Positions 32,827 through 40,494 of a stretch of 49,340 nucleotides of DNA are shown here, piece by piece. This DNA comes from DASRSS01 sp035765515 (GTDB taxonomy: Bacteria > Actinomycetota > Actinomycetes > Mycobacteriales > Jatrophihabitantaceae), in NCBI GenBank assembly GCA_035765515.1, contig DASTXN010000096.1, positions 1 through 49,340 on the forward strand. Direction: 5' to 3'. How positions within the stretch are numbered: the first letter of the stretch is position 1; each line of letters begins with the position of its first letter. The notes beneath the pieces were generated by a model. That model was not told the DNA's origin and ran no database searches. It saw only the letters and a program-made list of their open reading frames with translations. Position numbers and translations under genes: made by a program.

Positions 32827-33590
32827 CCCTGCACCAACTCGGCGAGCTCCTCGACTGCCCGGACGTTGCCCGCGAGGTGCCAGCGGTGCCCGTGCGCTTC
32901 GAGCACAACCGTGCTGCCGCCGGCCGCGCGGACGAGGGCGGCGCCGGGGAGCCAGTCCCAGGACGGGGAATCGAGGTGCAGCCAGGCGCCGAGCCGTCCC
33001 GATGCGACGGCGGCCAGCTCGACGGACCCGGATCCGAGCATGCGCAGCGTCGCCGCGTGCCCGATCGCGCGCAGCAGCGGTTCGCTCGCGGTGCCGCTTG
33101 CCAGCCGTGGCGGGTGGACGTAGGTGGCCAGCGACAGGTCGCGCAGCGGACGCTCCACCAGCTTCGGCACCGGTTCGCCGTTGCAGGTCGTCGGCTGGTC
33201 GCGGCCGCCCAGCCAGAGTTCGTCCGTCACCGGCTGGTACACCGCGCCGAGCAGCGGGTGCGCCGCGCCGTCGGCCAGGGCCACCGCCGAACACCAGACC
33301 GGCAGGCCGGACAGGAAGTTGTACGTGCCGTCGACTGGATCCACGTGCCAGGTGCGCCCGGTTGCCGCGTGTTCGCGCGCGCCCTCCTCGCCGACCAGCC
33401 CGTCGTCCGGACGGGCCGCGCGCAGCCGCTCAGCGATCAGCGCTTCGGCGGCGTGGTCGGCAGCGGTCACGATGTCCGACACGGAGGTCTTGTGCTGCGC
33501 CGTCAGGCCGTCGGCCAGCATGCGAGCGGCGAGCCGGCCGGCCGCCTGCACGAGCGTGCCCGCCAGTTCGGCGTCCGCGGTCTCTGCCAC
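32823..33590 (-). CDS. Inositol monophosphatase family protein
   Basis: The 255-residue Li-sensitive-type phosphatase has metal-binding motifs GEEGAREH, WHVDPVDGTYNF (DPxDGT), and the C-terminal SPSWDWLPGAALVRAAGG, which supplies the third metal Asp. The substrate may be inositol phosphate, histidinol phosphate or another sugar phosphate. It is coupled to the following kinase gene by an ATGA overlap and divergent from mqnA. Confidence 0.88.
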   Translation of the reverse strand: MAETADAELAGTLVQAAGRLAARMLADGLTAQHKTSVSDIVTAADHAAEALIAERLRAARPDDGLVGEEGAREHAATGRTWHVDPVDGTYNFLSGLPVWCSAVALADGAAHPLLGAVYQPVTDELWLGGRDQPTTCNGEPVPKLVERPLRDLSLATYVHPPRLASGTASEPLLRAIGHAATLRMLGSGSVELAAVASGRLGAWLHLDSPSWDWLPGAALVRAAGGSTVVLEAHGHRWHLAGNVRAVEELAELVQG

Positions 33591-33660
33591 GCCACCACCC
33601 TAGGTCGTGGTCGGTCGCCACCCGGCGAGGGCGTTCAGCCGCGCGCGTAGGGTCGGATTC

Positions 33661-34512
33661 GTGACAGCGTTGTCGCGCCCGCGTGTCGGGCACATCCAGT
33701 TCCTCAACTGCCTGCCCATCTACTGGGGCCTCGTCCGCTCCGGCGCGCTACTCGACGTCGAGTTGACCAAGGACACGCCCGATCGCCTCAACGACCTGCT
33801 GGTCGCCGGCGACCTGGACATCGGCCCGATCTCGCTCGTCGAGTACCTGCGTCACGCGGACGACCTGCTGCTGCTGCCGGACATCGCGGTCGGCTCGGAC
33901 GGACCTGTGCTGTCGGTGAACCTGGTTGCACAGGCCCCGCTGTCCTCGCTGGACGGACGCGCCGTCGCCCTCGGGTCGACGTCCCGCACCTCGGTGCTGC
34001 TGGCGCGCATGTGGCTGGCGTCCGTGCACGGCGTCGCGCCGGACTACTTCACCTGCCCGCCGGATCTCACCGCGATGCTGCTCGAGGCAGACGCGGCCGT
34101 GCTCATCGGTGACGCCGCGCTGCGGGCGACGTACGAGGCGCCGCGGCGCGGCCTGTCCGTGTACGACCTCGGCCAGGCGTGGCGCGAGTGGACGGGGTTG
34201 CCGATGGTGTTCGCTGTGTGGGCGGTGCGCCGTGCATACGCCGCGGAGAACCCGGGCCTGGTCAAGGACGTGCACGCCGCGTTCGTCCGCAGCCGCGACG
34301 ATGCGCTCGCGCACGTGGAGCAGGTCGCTGAGCAGGCCGCGCGCTGGGAGCCGTTCGACGCGGACACGCTGGCGACCTACTTCCGCACCCTGGACTTCTC
34401 GCTCGGTGAGCGGCAGCTGGACGGGCTCGTCGAGTTCGCGCGGCGCGCTGCTGCCGCAGGAGAACTGGGCTCGCGCGGGGGCGTCGTCCGCCCGGAGTTC
34501 GCGCCGGTCTGA
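33661..34512 (+). CDS. mqnA: Chorismate dehydratase MqnA
   Basis: This 283-residue protein of the periplasmic-binding-protein fold begins RVGHIQFLNCLPIYWGL, the MqnA signature, followed by DIGPISLVEYLRHADDLLLLP. It removes water from chorismate to give 3-[(1-carboxyvinyl)oxy]benzoate, the first step of the futalosine pathway; MqnE (28537) takes the product. The GTG at 33661 gives the family N-terminus. Confidence 0.95.
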   Translation: MTALSRPRVGHIQFLNCLPIYWGLVRSGALLDVELTKDTPDRLNDLLVAGDLDIGPISLVEYLRHADDLLLLPDIAVGSDGPVLSVNLVAQAPLSSLDGRAVALGSTSRTSVLLARMWLASVHGVAPDYFTCPPDLTAMLLEADAAVLIGDAALRATYEAPRRGLSVYDLGQAWREWTGLPMVFAVWAVRRAYAAENPGLVKDVHAAFVRSRDDALAHVEQVAEQAARWEPFDADTLATYFRTLDFSLGERQLDGLVEFARRAAAAGELGSRGGVVRPEFAPV

Positions 34513-34541
34513 GCTTCGCCGGGCGAGCGTTGGCTGGCGTG

Positions 34542-34568
34542 GGCAGGTTCGGCAGGTTCGGCAGGTTC
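34542..34568 (+). repeat. 9-bp tandem repeat (GGCAGGTTC x3)
   Basis: Three exact tandem copies of GGCAGGTTC plus a decayed fourth lie between mqnA and mqnC, about 40 bp upstream of repeat A3. The 352-bp gap holds this repeat, A3, the palindrome at 34681 and a coding-like remnant. Confidence 0.85.
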
Positions 34569-34609
34569 GGCGGGTCGCGGCGCCGCCTCCGGGGCCCGCA
34601 CGACCGAAC

Positions 34610-34648
34610 CTTTGCTCTGCTTGCACGCTCCCACCGGGCAGAGCAAAG
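34610..34648 (-). repeat. Palindromic repeat family A, short inverted copy (A3)
   Basis: CTTTGCTCTGC (34610-34620) and GCAGAGCAAAG (34638-34648) pair perfectly over 11 bp. Read on the minus strand, the first 17 bases equal those of copy A1, and the loop is shorter, so this is a deleted, inverted member of the family. Confidence 0.8.
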
Positions 34649-34678
34649 CTGTGGGGCGCCGCTTTCGGGGTCAGCGAC

Positions 34679-34855
34679 ATTCTCGTTCAACGAGATATAG
34701 CTATCGTCAACAGAGAAGATCTGCTGGTTCCTCCGGGCCGCGCATGGGTCACGCCGACCGTCGTCTCCGCGCAGCGCTGGGCAGAGGCCCGCCAGCCGTT
34801 CCTGCAGCAGCTGGCCCGCGGACCGCTCGTCCGGGTGACCTCGGCCGGGCATTAG
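34679..34855 (+). pseudogene. Coding-like remnant or small ORF without a normal start
   Basis: In one frame the stretch reads through to a TAG at 34853-34855, with VNREDLLVPPGRAWVTPTVV and AEARQPFLQQLARGPLVRV, and high GC3 in its second half. No in-frame ATG, GTG or TTG precedes it; only ATT at 34679 or CTG codons are available. It may be a decayed gene, a leaderless ORF with a rare start, or chance. I do not recognise the family. Confidence 0.25.
34681..34695. promoter_or_regulatory. Perfect 15-bp palindrome upstream of mqnC
   Basis: TCTCGTT-C-AACGAGA is a perfect inverted repeat followed by AT-rich GATATAGCTATCG, unusual in this GC-rich DNA. It looks like an operator with a promoter (possible -10 TATAGC). 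It lies 170 bp before mqnC and at the head of the coding-like stretch that ends at 34855. Confidence 0.45.
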
Positions 34856-34864
34856 CCTTAGCCC

Positions 34865-36055
34865 ATGGGCACAGCCAGCAGCACCGCCAGCAGCACCGCC
34901 GGAATCCTCGAGCGCGCCGCCGGGGGTGGGCGGATCACGCCGGAGGAAGCGCTGCTGCTCTACACCGACGCGCCGCTGCACGCGCTCGGCCAGGCCGCGG
35001 ACAACGTCCGGCGCACCAGGTACCCGGACAACATCGCCACCTACATCATCGATCGCAACATCAACTACACGAACGTGTGCGTCACCGCGTGCAAGTTCTG
35101 CGCGTTCTACCGCGCCCCCGGCCACAAGGAGGGCTGGACGCACAGCGACGAGGAGATCCTGCGCCGCTGCGGCGAGGCCGTCGACCTCGGCGCCACGCAG
35201 ATCATGCTGCAGGGCGGCCACTCGCCCGAGCTCGGCATCGAGTGGTACGAGCGGATCTTCGCCGCGATCAAGGCGCAGTACCCGCAGCTGGTGTTGCACA
35301 GCCTGGGCGCGTCCGAGGTCGTGCACATCGGCCGCACGTCCAACCTCACGCACGCAGAGGTCATCGCAAGGCTCAAGGCGGCCGGACTGGACAGCTTCGC
35401 GGGCGCCGGCGCGGAGATCCTGGTCAAGCGTCCCCGCACGGTGATCGCGCCGCTGAAGGAGGACGGCGAGACCTGGCTGTCCGTCATGGAGACCGCGCAC
35501 GGTCTCGGCATGGAGTCGACAGCCACGTTCATGATGGGCACGGGCGAGACGAACGCCGAGCGCATCGAGCACCTGCGCATGATCCGCGACGTGCAGGACC
35601 GCACCGGCGGCTTCCGCTCGTTCATCCCGTGGACGTACCAGCCGGAGAACAACCACCTGAAGGGACGCACTCAGGCGACCAGCCTGGAGTACCTGCGCAT
35701 GATCGCGGTCGCGCGGCTGTTCTTCGACAACGTCAACCACCTGCAGGGCTCGTGGCTCACGACCGGCAAGGACATCGGCCAGCTGACCCTGCACTTCGGC
35801 GCGGACGACCTGGGCAGCGTCATGCTCGAGGAGAACGTCGTCTCCTCCGCCGGGGCCCGGCACCGTTCGAACCGCACGGAGTTGATCGAGCTGATCCGCG
35901 GCGCCGGGCGAATCCCGGCGCAGCGCGACACGCTCTACAACCACATCGCGGTCCACGAGAACCCGGCGGACGACCCGGTGGACGAGCGGGTGCACTCGCA
36001 CTTCAGCTCGACCGCGCTCAAGCTCGTACCCGTGCAGGCCGCCGCGGCCAGCTGA
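34865..36055 (+). CDS. mqnC: Cyclic dehypoxanthinyl futalosine synthase MqnC
   Basis: This 396-residue radical SAM enzyme has the motif CVTACKFC (Cys72, Cys76, Cys79) followed by AFYRAPGH, plus MLQGGHSPELGIEWY and GAGAEIL, characteristic of MqnC. It cyclises dehypoxanthine futalosine on the way to dihydroxynaphthoate. The N-terminal Ser/Thr/Ala run is variable. The genes for the step between MqnE and MqnC (deaminase, MqnB) and for MqnD are not in the window. Confidence 0.95.
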   Translation: MGTASSTASSTAGILERAAGGGRITPEEALLLYTDAPLHALGQAADNVRRTRYPDNIATYIIDRNINYTNVCVTACKFCAFYRAPGHKEGWTHSDEEILRRCGEAVDLGATQIMLQGGHSPELGIEWYERIFAAIKAQYPQLVLHSLGASEVVHIGRTSNLTHAEVIARLKAAGLDSFAGAGAEILVKRPRTVIAPLKEDGETWLSVMETAHGLGMESTATFMMGTGETNAERIEHLRMIRDVQDRTGGFRSFIPWTYQPENNHLKGRTQATSLEYLRMIAVARLFFDNVNHLQGSWLTTGKDIGQLTLHFGADDLGSVMLEENVVSSAGARHRSNRTELIELIRGAGRIPAQRDTLYNHIAVHENPADDPVDERVHSHFSSTALKLVPVQAAAAS

Positions 36056-36065
36056 GCCGCGCGGC

Positions 36066-36128
36066 CAGCTGGGCCGGCTACAGACCCAATCAGCTGGGCC
36101 GGCCGCGGACCGAATCAGCCGGCCGGCG
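36066..36128 (+). repeat. Small GC-rich repeat cluster between convergent genes
   Basis: CAGCTGGGCCGGC occurs at 36066-36078 and 36091-36103, with a decayed third copy (CAGCCGGCCGGC) from 36116. The copies can pair with one another and lie between the converging mqnC and desaturase genes, so they may help end transcription. Confidence 0.55.
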
Positions 36129-36131
36129 CGC

Positions 36132-37166
36132 TCACCCGCTGCGCAGCGGGGCGCCGAGGTCGTGCAGGTGCCGCAGTGCGGCGCGGTAGGACGCGACCAG
36201 CCCGACTTCGGTGTACGGGACTTCCTGCTGGCGACAGTAGCTGCGCACGATGCGCTGGGCCCGCCGCAGGCAGGGGCGCGGCATGCTCGGGAACAGGTGG
36301 TGCTCCACCTGGTAGTTCAGGCCGCCGAGCAGCTGGTCGACCGCCCAGCTACCACGGACATTGCGGGACGTGAGCACCTGGCGGCGCAGGAAGTCCAGCT
36401 TGCTCTCCGGGCCGAAGGTCGGCATGCCCTTGTGGTTCGGGGCGAACGAGCAACCCATGTAGAGGCCGAACACGGCCTGGTGCACGGCGATGAATGCGAC
36501 GGCCATGGCCGGCGGCATGAGCACGAACACGCCGGCGAGATAGCCGACGACGTGCACGCTGAACAGCGTCAGCTCCAGCCGGCGGTAGCGCGCCCGATCG
36601 GGACGCAGCAGCTCGCGGACGCTGGCCACGTGCAGGTTGAGCCCCTCCAGGGTGAGCAACGGGAAGAACAGCCACGCCTGGTGTGCGGTGATGAACCGCC
36701 CGACGGCGCCGGTGCGCGCGGCGACCTGGCCGGTGGTGAACGCGAGCACGCCGTCGCCGATGTCGGGATCGTGACCCTCGTGATTCGGCTTGGCGTGGTG
36801 GCGGTTGTGCTTGTCCAGCCACCAGCCGTAGCTCAGCCCGGTCATGAGGTCACCGGCGATGATGCCGATGAGGTCGTTGCCGCGCCGCGAGCGGAACACC
36901 TGCTGGTGGCCCCCGTCGTGACCGAGGAAGGCGACCTGGGTGAACAGGGCACCGAGCGCGGCGGCGAGCAGCAGCTGGAACCAGCTGGCGCCGAGCATGG
37001 ACACGCCCCACCACACGCCGGCGTACGCCAGGACAGTGACGCTCATGCGGACGGCGTAGTGCAAGTACCGGCGGTCGAGCAGCCGCGCAGCCGCGACCTG
37101 ACGGCGGAGTTCGGCGAAATCGCTGCCGCGTGTCGCGCCGCGGGTAGCAAGCAGGGGTAGGGACAA
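36132..37166 (-). CDS. Membrane fatty acid desaturase
   Basis: The 344-residue protein has the three histidine boxes of acyl desaturases, HDGGH, HNRHH and QVEHH, and about four to six membrane segments. It puts a double bond into membrane acyl chains using two irons and oxygen. The TTG start at 37166 has GGAG about 6 nt upstream and gives SLPLLATRG...DFAELRRQV, a common N-terminus in this group; an ATG at 37226 would add 20 residues of Arg-rich sequence. It is divergent from the cold-shock gene, which may fit a role in membrane fluidity at low temperature. Confidence 0.88.
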   Translation of the reverse strand: MSLPLLATRGATRGSDFAELRRQVAAARLLDRRYLHYAVRMSVTVLAYAGVWWGVSMLGASWFQLLLAAALGALFTQVAFLGHDGGHQQVFRSRRGNDLIGIIAGDLMTGLSYGWWLDKHNRHHAKPNHEGHDPDIGDGVLAFTTGQVAARTGAVGRFITAHQAWLFFPLLTLEGLNLHVASVRELLRPDRARYRRLELTLFSVHVVGYLAGVFVLMPPAMAVAFIAVHQAVFGLYMGCSFAPNHKGMPTFGPESKLDFLRRQVLTSRNVRGSWAVDQLLGGLNYQVEHHLFPSMPRPCLRRAQRIVRSYCRQQEVPYTEVGLVASYRAALRHLHDLGAPLRSG

Positions 37167-37344
37167 GACAGCTCCGGAAGATCGTTGCCGACGTGCGTCA
37201 CGAGCTAGCCGGATACTTCCCAGCATCCCCGCTTCACAACCAGAACACCAGCGACGCGATCGGACTGCTCTCAGGAACCCGGCGAAATCATCCCGCAATG
37301 GGCGATCGGACAAAGGTGGTAGCCTGATTGTGGTTGTTCGCAAA

Positions 37345-37476
37345 TCTTCCTTCACGTCTGACGCGCAGGATCTTTGCCTGCGCAGGTTCGTTACGTCGCC
37401 GATGTGAGTCTGTCCCGACGCAGTCGACCTCCCGGACGGCGCACGTGGCGGCGTCCACATCTTTAGTGAAGGAAGA
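37345..37476 (+). promoter_or_regulatory. Cold-shock leader with ribosome-binding-site-sequestering stem
   Basis: TCTTCCTTCAC (37345-37355) is the exact reverse complement of GTGAAGGAAGA (37466-37476), which contains the ribosome binding site of the downstream cold-shock gene. Between them lies a hairpin, GCGCAGG (37363-37369) with CCTGCGC (37377-37383). Such a leader could switch structure with temperature, as does the cspA leader of E. coli. The transcription start is not known, so inclusion of the left arm in the mRNA is inferred. Confidence 0.55.
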
Positions 37477-37482
37477 AAGAAC

Positions 37483-37686
37483 ATGGCACAGGGAACCGTG
37501 AAGTGGTTCAACAGCGAAAAGGGCTTCGGCTTCATCGCGCCCGAGGACGGCAGCAAGGACGTCTTCGTCCACTTCTCCGCGATCACCGGTGACGGCTACA
37601 AGAGCCTGGACGACAACCAGCGCGTCGAGTTCGACGCCGTGCCCGGCCAGCGTGGCCTGCAGGCCGAGAACGTCCGGGCCATCTGA
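37483..37686 (+). CDS. Cold-shock protein (CspA family)
   Basis: The 67-residue single-domain OB-fold protein has both RNA-binding motifs, KGFGFI (RNP1) and VFVHFS (RNP2), and starts MAQGTVKWFNSEKG. It is a nucleic acid chaperone. A GAAGGAAG site lies 8 nt before the ATG and is paired in the leader structure described at 37345. A strong terminator hairpin follows. Confidence 0.97.
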   Translation: MAQGTVKWFNSEKGFGFIAPEDGSKDVFVHFSAITGDGYKSLDDNQRVEFDAVPGQRGLQAENVRAI

Positions 37687-37710
37687 CCCGACGCGCACAC
37701 GCGCTAACCG

Positions 37711-37742
37711 GTGCGACCCCCACCCGACGGTGGGGGTCGCAC
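37711..37742 (+). terminator. Strong terminator hairpin of the cold-shock gene
   Basis: GTGCGACCCCCACC-CGAC-GGTGGGGGTCGCAC is a perfect 14-bp stem with a 4-nt loop, 24 nt after the stop codon. A short TGCTT follows. Confidence 0.85.
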
Positions 37743-37785
37743 TGCTTAACCGGCTGGGCTGGCCGCCGAGTCCCCGCCCGCTGAC

Positions 37786-37825
37786 GGAACGGGCCGGGGC
37801 GCGTTGTTGTGCCCCGGCCCGTTCC
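37786..37825. terminator. Second strong hairpin, downstream of the cold-shock gene
   Basis: GGAACGGGCCGGGGC (37786-37800) and GCCCCGGCCCGTTCC (37811-37825) pair perfectly over 15 bp around a 10-nt T/G-rich loop. It lies 44 nt after the first terminator, about 140 nt before the DMT gene, and may be a backup terminator or a small structured element. The rest of this 277-bp gap shows nothing recognisable. Confidence 0.6.
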
Positions 37826-37963
37826 TACCCGGTGGTGGGATTGCAACCGTCTCTATAGACGCGGCGGGAGCCACGGACGTTGCACGGCGACGCCGAACAC
37901 GCCCGAACCCGCGTCGGAAAATGCGCATAACCGACGTCGCACCCGACAGTTAGGCTTGTTGAC

Positions 37964-38827
37964 GTGTCCGCCGCCGTCGCCATCACCTTCGGCGTCGCGT
38001 CCGCGGTGGTCTACGGGACGAGTTCGGTCTTTCAGCACGAGGCCGTGCACCGCGAGCAGATCGAGGGCGATGTCGACCCGCAGGGTTTGCTGACCTCCCT
38101 GCGCAGTCCCAAGTGGCTGATCGCCGCCGGCGGGGATCTCTTCGGATTCGTACTGCAGGTGGCCGCGCTCGCCGCGGGTTCGGTCGTGCTGGTGCAACCG
38201 CTGGTGGTGCTGATGCTGCCGGTCGCGCTGTGGGTGGGCTACCTGACCGGCGGCCCGCGTCCACGGCTGGCCGATTACGGCGCCTGCGCGATCGTGGGCG
38301 GCGGGCTGGCCGGCTTCCTGGTGCTGATCGGGAACCCGCCGCTGGCACACGTGCCGGACCCGAAGCGGGTCGCGACCTTCGTGGTGCTGCTGCTGATCGC
38401 GGGCCTGCTCGCCGCGCTCGCCGTCACCGGTCACCCCAAGGTGGTGCGCGGCGCGATGTACGGGGCGGTCGGCGGCGCGTACTTCGGCACGCTCGGCGTG
38501 ATGGTCGACGCGACCAGCCGGCAGTGGGATCACCACGGCGCGCGCGGCGTGTTCACCACGCACCGCGGGCTCGTCCCGCTGATCGCGATCGCCCTGCTCG
38601 GGCTCGGCGGGGTCGTGCTCACCCAGCTCGCCTTCCAGGTAGGCGCGCTCGCCGCGACCCTGCCCGCCAACCTGTCCGCGGACCCGCTGACGGCCGTGCT
38701 GCTCGGCGCGGTGCTGCTCGGTGAGAACGTCCCGGACGACGCCGGCCACCTGGCCGGCTATGCGATCTGCCTGGCGCTGGTGGTGCTCGGCGCGATCCGG
38801 CTGGCGGACGCCCGCCCGGCCACCTGA
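37964..38827 (+). CDS. DMT family transporter
   Basis: The 287-residue protein has about nine to ten membrane segments in two halves, the EamA-like layout of drug/metabolite transporters, for example VVYGTSSVFQHEAVHRE at the start, VLVQPLVVLMLPVALWVGYL, and a last-half TLPANLSADPLTAVLLGAVLLGE. It is GTG-started. Substrate and direction are unknown. Confidence 0.85.
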   Translation: MSAAVAITFGVASAVVYGTSSVFQHEAVHREQIEGDVDPQGLLTSLRSPKWLIAAGGDLFGFVLQVAALAAGSVVLVQPLVVLMLPVALWVGYLTGGPRPRLADYGACAIVGGGLAGFLVLIGNPPLAHVPDPKRVATFVVLLLIAGLLAALAVTGHPKVVRGAMYGAVGGAYFGTLGVMVDATSRQWDHHGARGVFTTHRGLVPLIAIALLGLGGVVLTQLAFQVGALAATLPANLSADPLTAVLLGAVLLGENVPDDAGHLAGYAICLALVVLGAIRLADARPAT

Positions 38828-38843
38828 CCGGCCGCCCGCGCTA

Positions 38844-39686
38844 CTAGCCGAGCTTGGCGGCGAACGCGTTCGCGATCACCTGGTAGCCCTGCGCGTTCGG
38901 GTGGATGTTCTGTACCGAGCACATGTAGGTGAGCGCGCAGATCGTCTGGACGTTGACGGGCGTGCCGAACAGCGTCTTGGACGAGAAGTTCGCGGTTTGG
39001 TACGCGCTGAACACGTCGGCGACCTTGAAGCCGTACAGGCCGTAGAGCGTCTGCTCGACCGTGTTGATCGCGACGAGCAGCGCCACCGATGCCGTCGCGA
39101 CCAGTTCGCCCTGCAGTCCGGTGGTCCAGTACTGCAGGAACGGGTCGTAGTAGTTCATCCCGATCGACACGGGGGTGCCGCCGTCGGCCTTCTTCAGCGC
39201 GGCCAGGATCGTGTTCAGGTTCTTGGCGATCGTCTCGACACCCTGCAGCACGCAGGCCGCGTCGATCGACCCGCCGGGCGCGCACTTGTCCACGTCGTTG
39301 GCGCCGATGTCCAGCGTCAGGTACTTGACCTGGCCGGGGTGGGCGTTGATGAACGCGACGGCCGCGTCCAGCTGCGAACCCTCGGCGTAGTCACAAACGC
39401 CGCCGCTGATCATCGACGTGGTGGTCTCGCCGCTGCAGCCCAGGTTGTTCAGCTGCAGGGATCCGTCCGCCGCCCCGGGCAGCGTCGCGTAGAGGTCGTT
39501 GACGTAGCCCTCGTCGGTGTCGCCTGCGGGGACCGAGCCGTGCGCGGGCTGGTAGCCGGCGGCGAGGGAATCGCCGAGCGCGAGGTAGTAGCCGGGAGCC
39601 GGATCGGCCTGCACGGCCGGTGCGGTGACGAGCAGGCCGGCGGTCAGCGCCGCGGCGGAGAGCAGGGCGATCAGCGGACGGCGCAT
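38844..39686 (-). CDS. Secreted SGNH/GDSL-type esterase
   Basis: The 280-residue protein has a Sec signal peptide (RRPLIALLSAAALTAGLLVTAPAVQA) and the SGNH blocks: LALGDSLAAGY (Ser), the Gly in NNLGCSGETT, IGANDV (Asn) and the catalytic Asp-less but His-bearing NIHPNAQGY. Six or more Cys suggest disulfides after export. It probably hydrolyses a lipid or ester outside the cell. It is divergent from menG. Confidence 0.9.
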   Translation of the reverse strand: MRRPLIALLSAAALTAGLLVTAPAVQADPAPGYYLALGDSLAAGYQPAHGSVPAGDTDEGYVNDLYATLPGAADGSLQLNNLGCSGETTTSMISGGVCDYAEGSQLDAAVAFINAHPGQVKYLTLDIGANDVDKCAPGGSIDAACVLQGVETIAKNLNTILAALKKADGGTPVSIGMNYYDPFLQYWTTGLQGELVATASVALLVAINTVEQTLYGLYGFKVADVFSAYQTANFSSKTLFGTPVNVQTICALTYMCSVQNIHPNAQGYQVIANAFAAKLG

Positions 39687-39795
39687 GCGAAAACTCCTCG
39701 GGTCGGGGGCGGCAATAGGATCGAGCTATCAGCGGGCCGGCGCAACTCGGCTCGCCCCTCCCGACCTTTTGCCCCCGACGTCTCGGAGCACCGTT

Positions 39796-40494
39796 TTGAG
39801 CAGAGCGACCCTGGCCAAGCAGCCACACGACGTGGCGGCCATGTTCGACGGCGTCGCCCGCCGCTACGACGTGACGAACACCGTGCTCTCGCTCGGGCTG
39901 GACCGGTTGTGGCGCAAGCGGACCCGCCAGGTGCTGCAACTGCGTCCCGCCGAGCGGGTGCTGGACCTGGCTGCCGGTACCGGCGTGTCGACGGCCGAAC
40001 TCCAGCGCTCCGGTGCCCGAGCGATCGCGTGCGACTTCTCGCTCGGCATGTTGCGGGCGGGGCGGGCGAACAAGCATCGCCGCAGCGTGTGCTTCGTGGC
40101 CGGCGACGGCACGCGACTGCCGTTCGCGTCCGGGGCGTTCGACGCGGTCACGATCAGCTTCGGGCTGCGCAACATCGTGGACGTGCCGCGCGCGCTGACC
40201 GAGATGGCACGCGTGGTCCGTCCGGGTGGGCGGCTCGTGGTGTGCGAGTTCAGCCGGCCGGTGTGGGCGCCGTTCCGAGTGCTGTACCTGAACTACCTGA
40301 TGCGGCTGCTGCCGTGGATCGCGCGGCGGGTGTCGTCGAACCCGGACGCGTACGTCTACCTGGCCGAGTCGATCCGGGCCTGGCCCGGGCAGAAGGAACT
40401 TGGCCGCCTGATCGCCGACGCCGGCTGGCGCGATGTGCGCTACCGGAACCTGACCTTCGGCGTGGTCGCGCTGCACCTTGCCGAACGTGGCTGA
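39796..40494 (+). CDS. menG: Demethylmenaquinone methyltransferase
   Basis: The 232-residue SAM-dependent methyltransferase of the UbiE/MenG family has QPHDVAAMFDGVARRYDVTN, the SAM motif VLDLAAGTGVST, and FGLRNIVDVPRALTEMARVV, all family signatures. It performs the last step of menaquinone synthesis. The TTG at 39796 has GGAG 8 nt upstream and gives LSRATLAKQPHD, the actinobacterial N-terminus. The end overlaps the next gene by 8 bp. Confidence 0.95.
   Translation: MSRATLAKQPHDVAAMFDGVARRYDVTNTVLSLGLDRLWRKRTRQVLQLRPAERVLDLAAGTGVSTAELQRSGARAIACDFSLGMLRAGRANKHRRSVCFVAGDGTRLPFASGAFDAVTISFGLRNIVDVPRALTEMARVVRPGGRLVVCEFSRPVWAPFRVLYLNYLMRLLPWIARRVSSNPDAYVYLAESIRAWPGQKELGRLIADAGWRDVRYRNLTFGVVALHLAERG

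Noticed and set aside
37786..37825. Possible tRNA or small RNA gene around the 15-bp hairpin
   Set aside because: No T-loop GGTTCGA, acceptor stem or CCA context could be found on either strand; a terminator-like hairpin is simpler.
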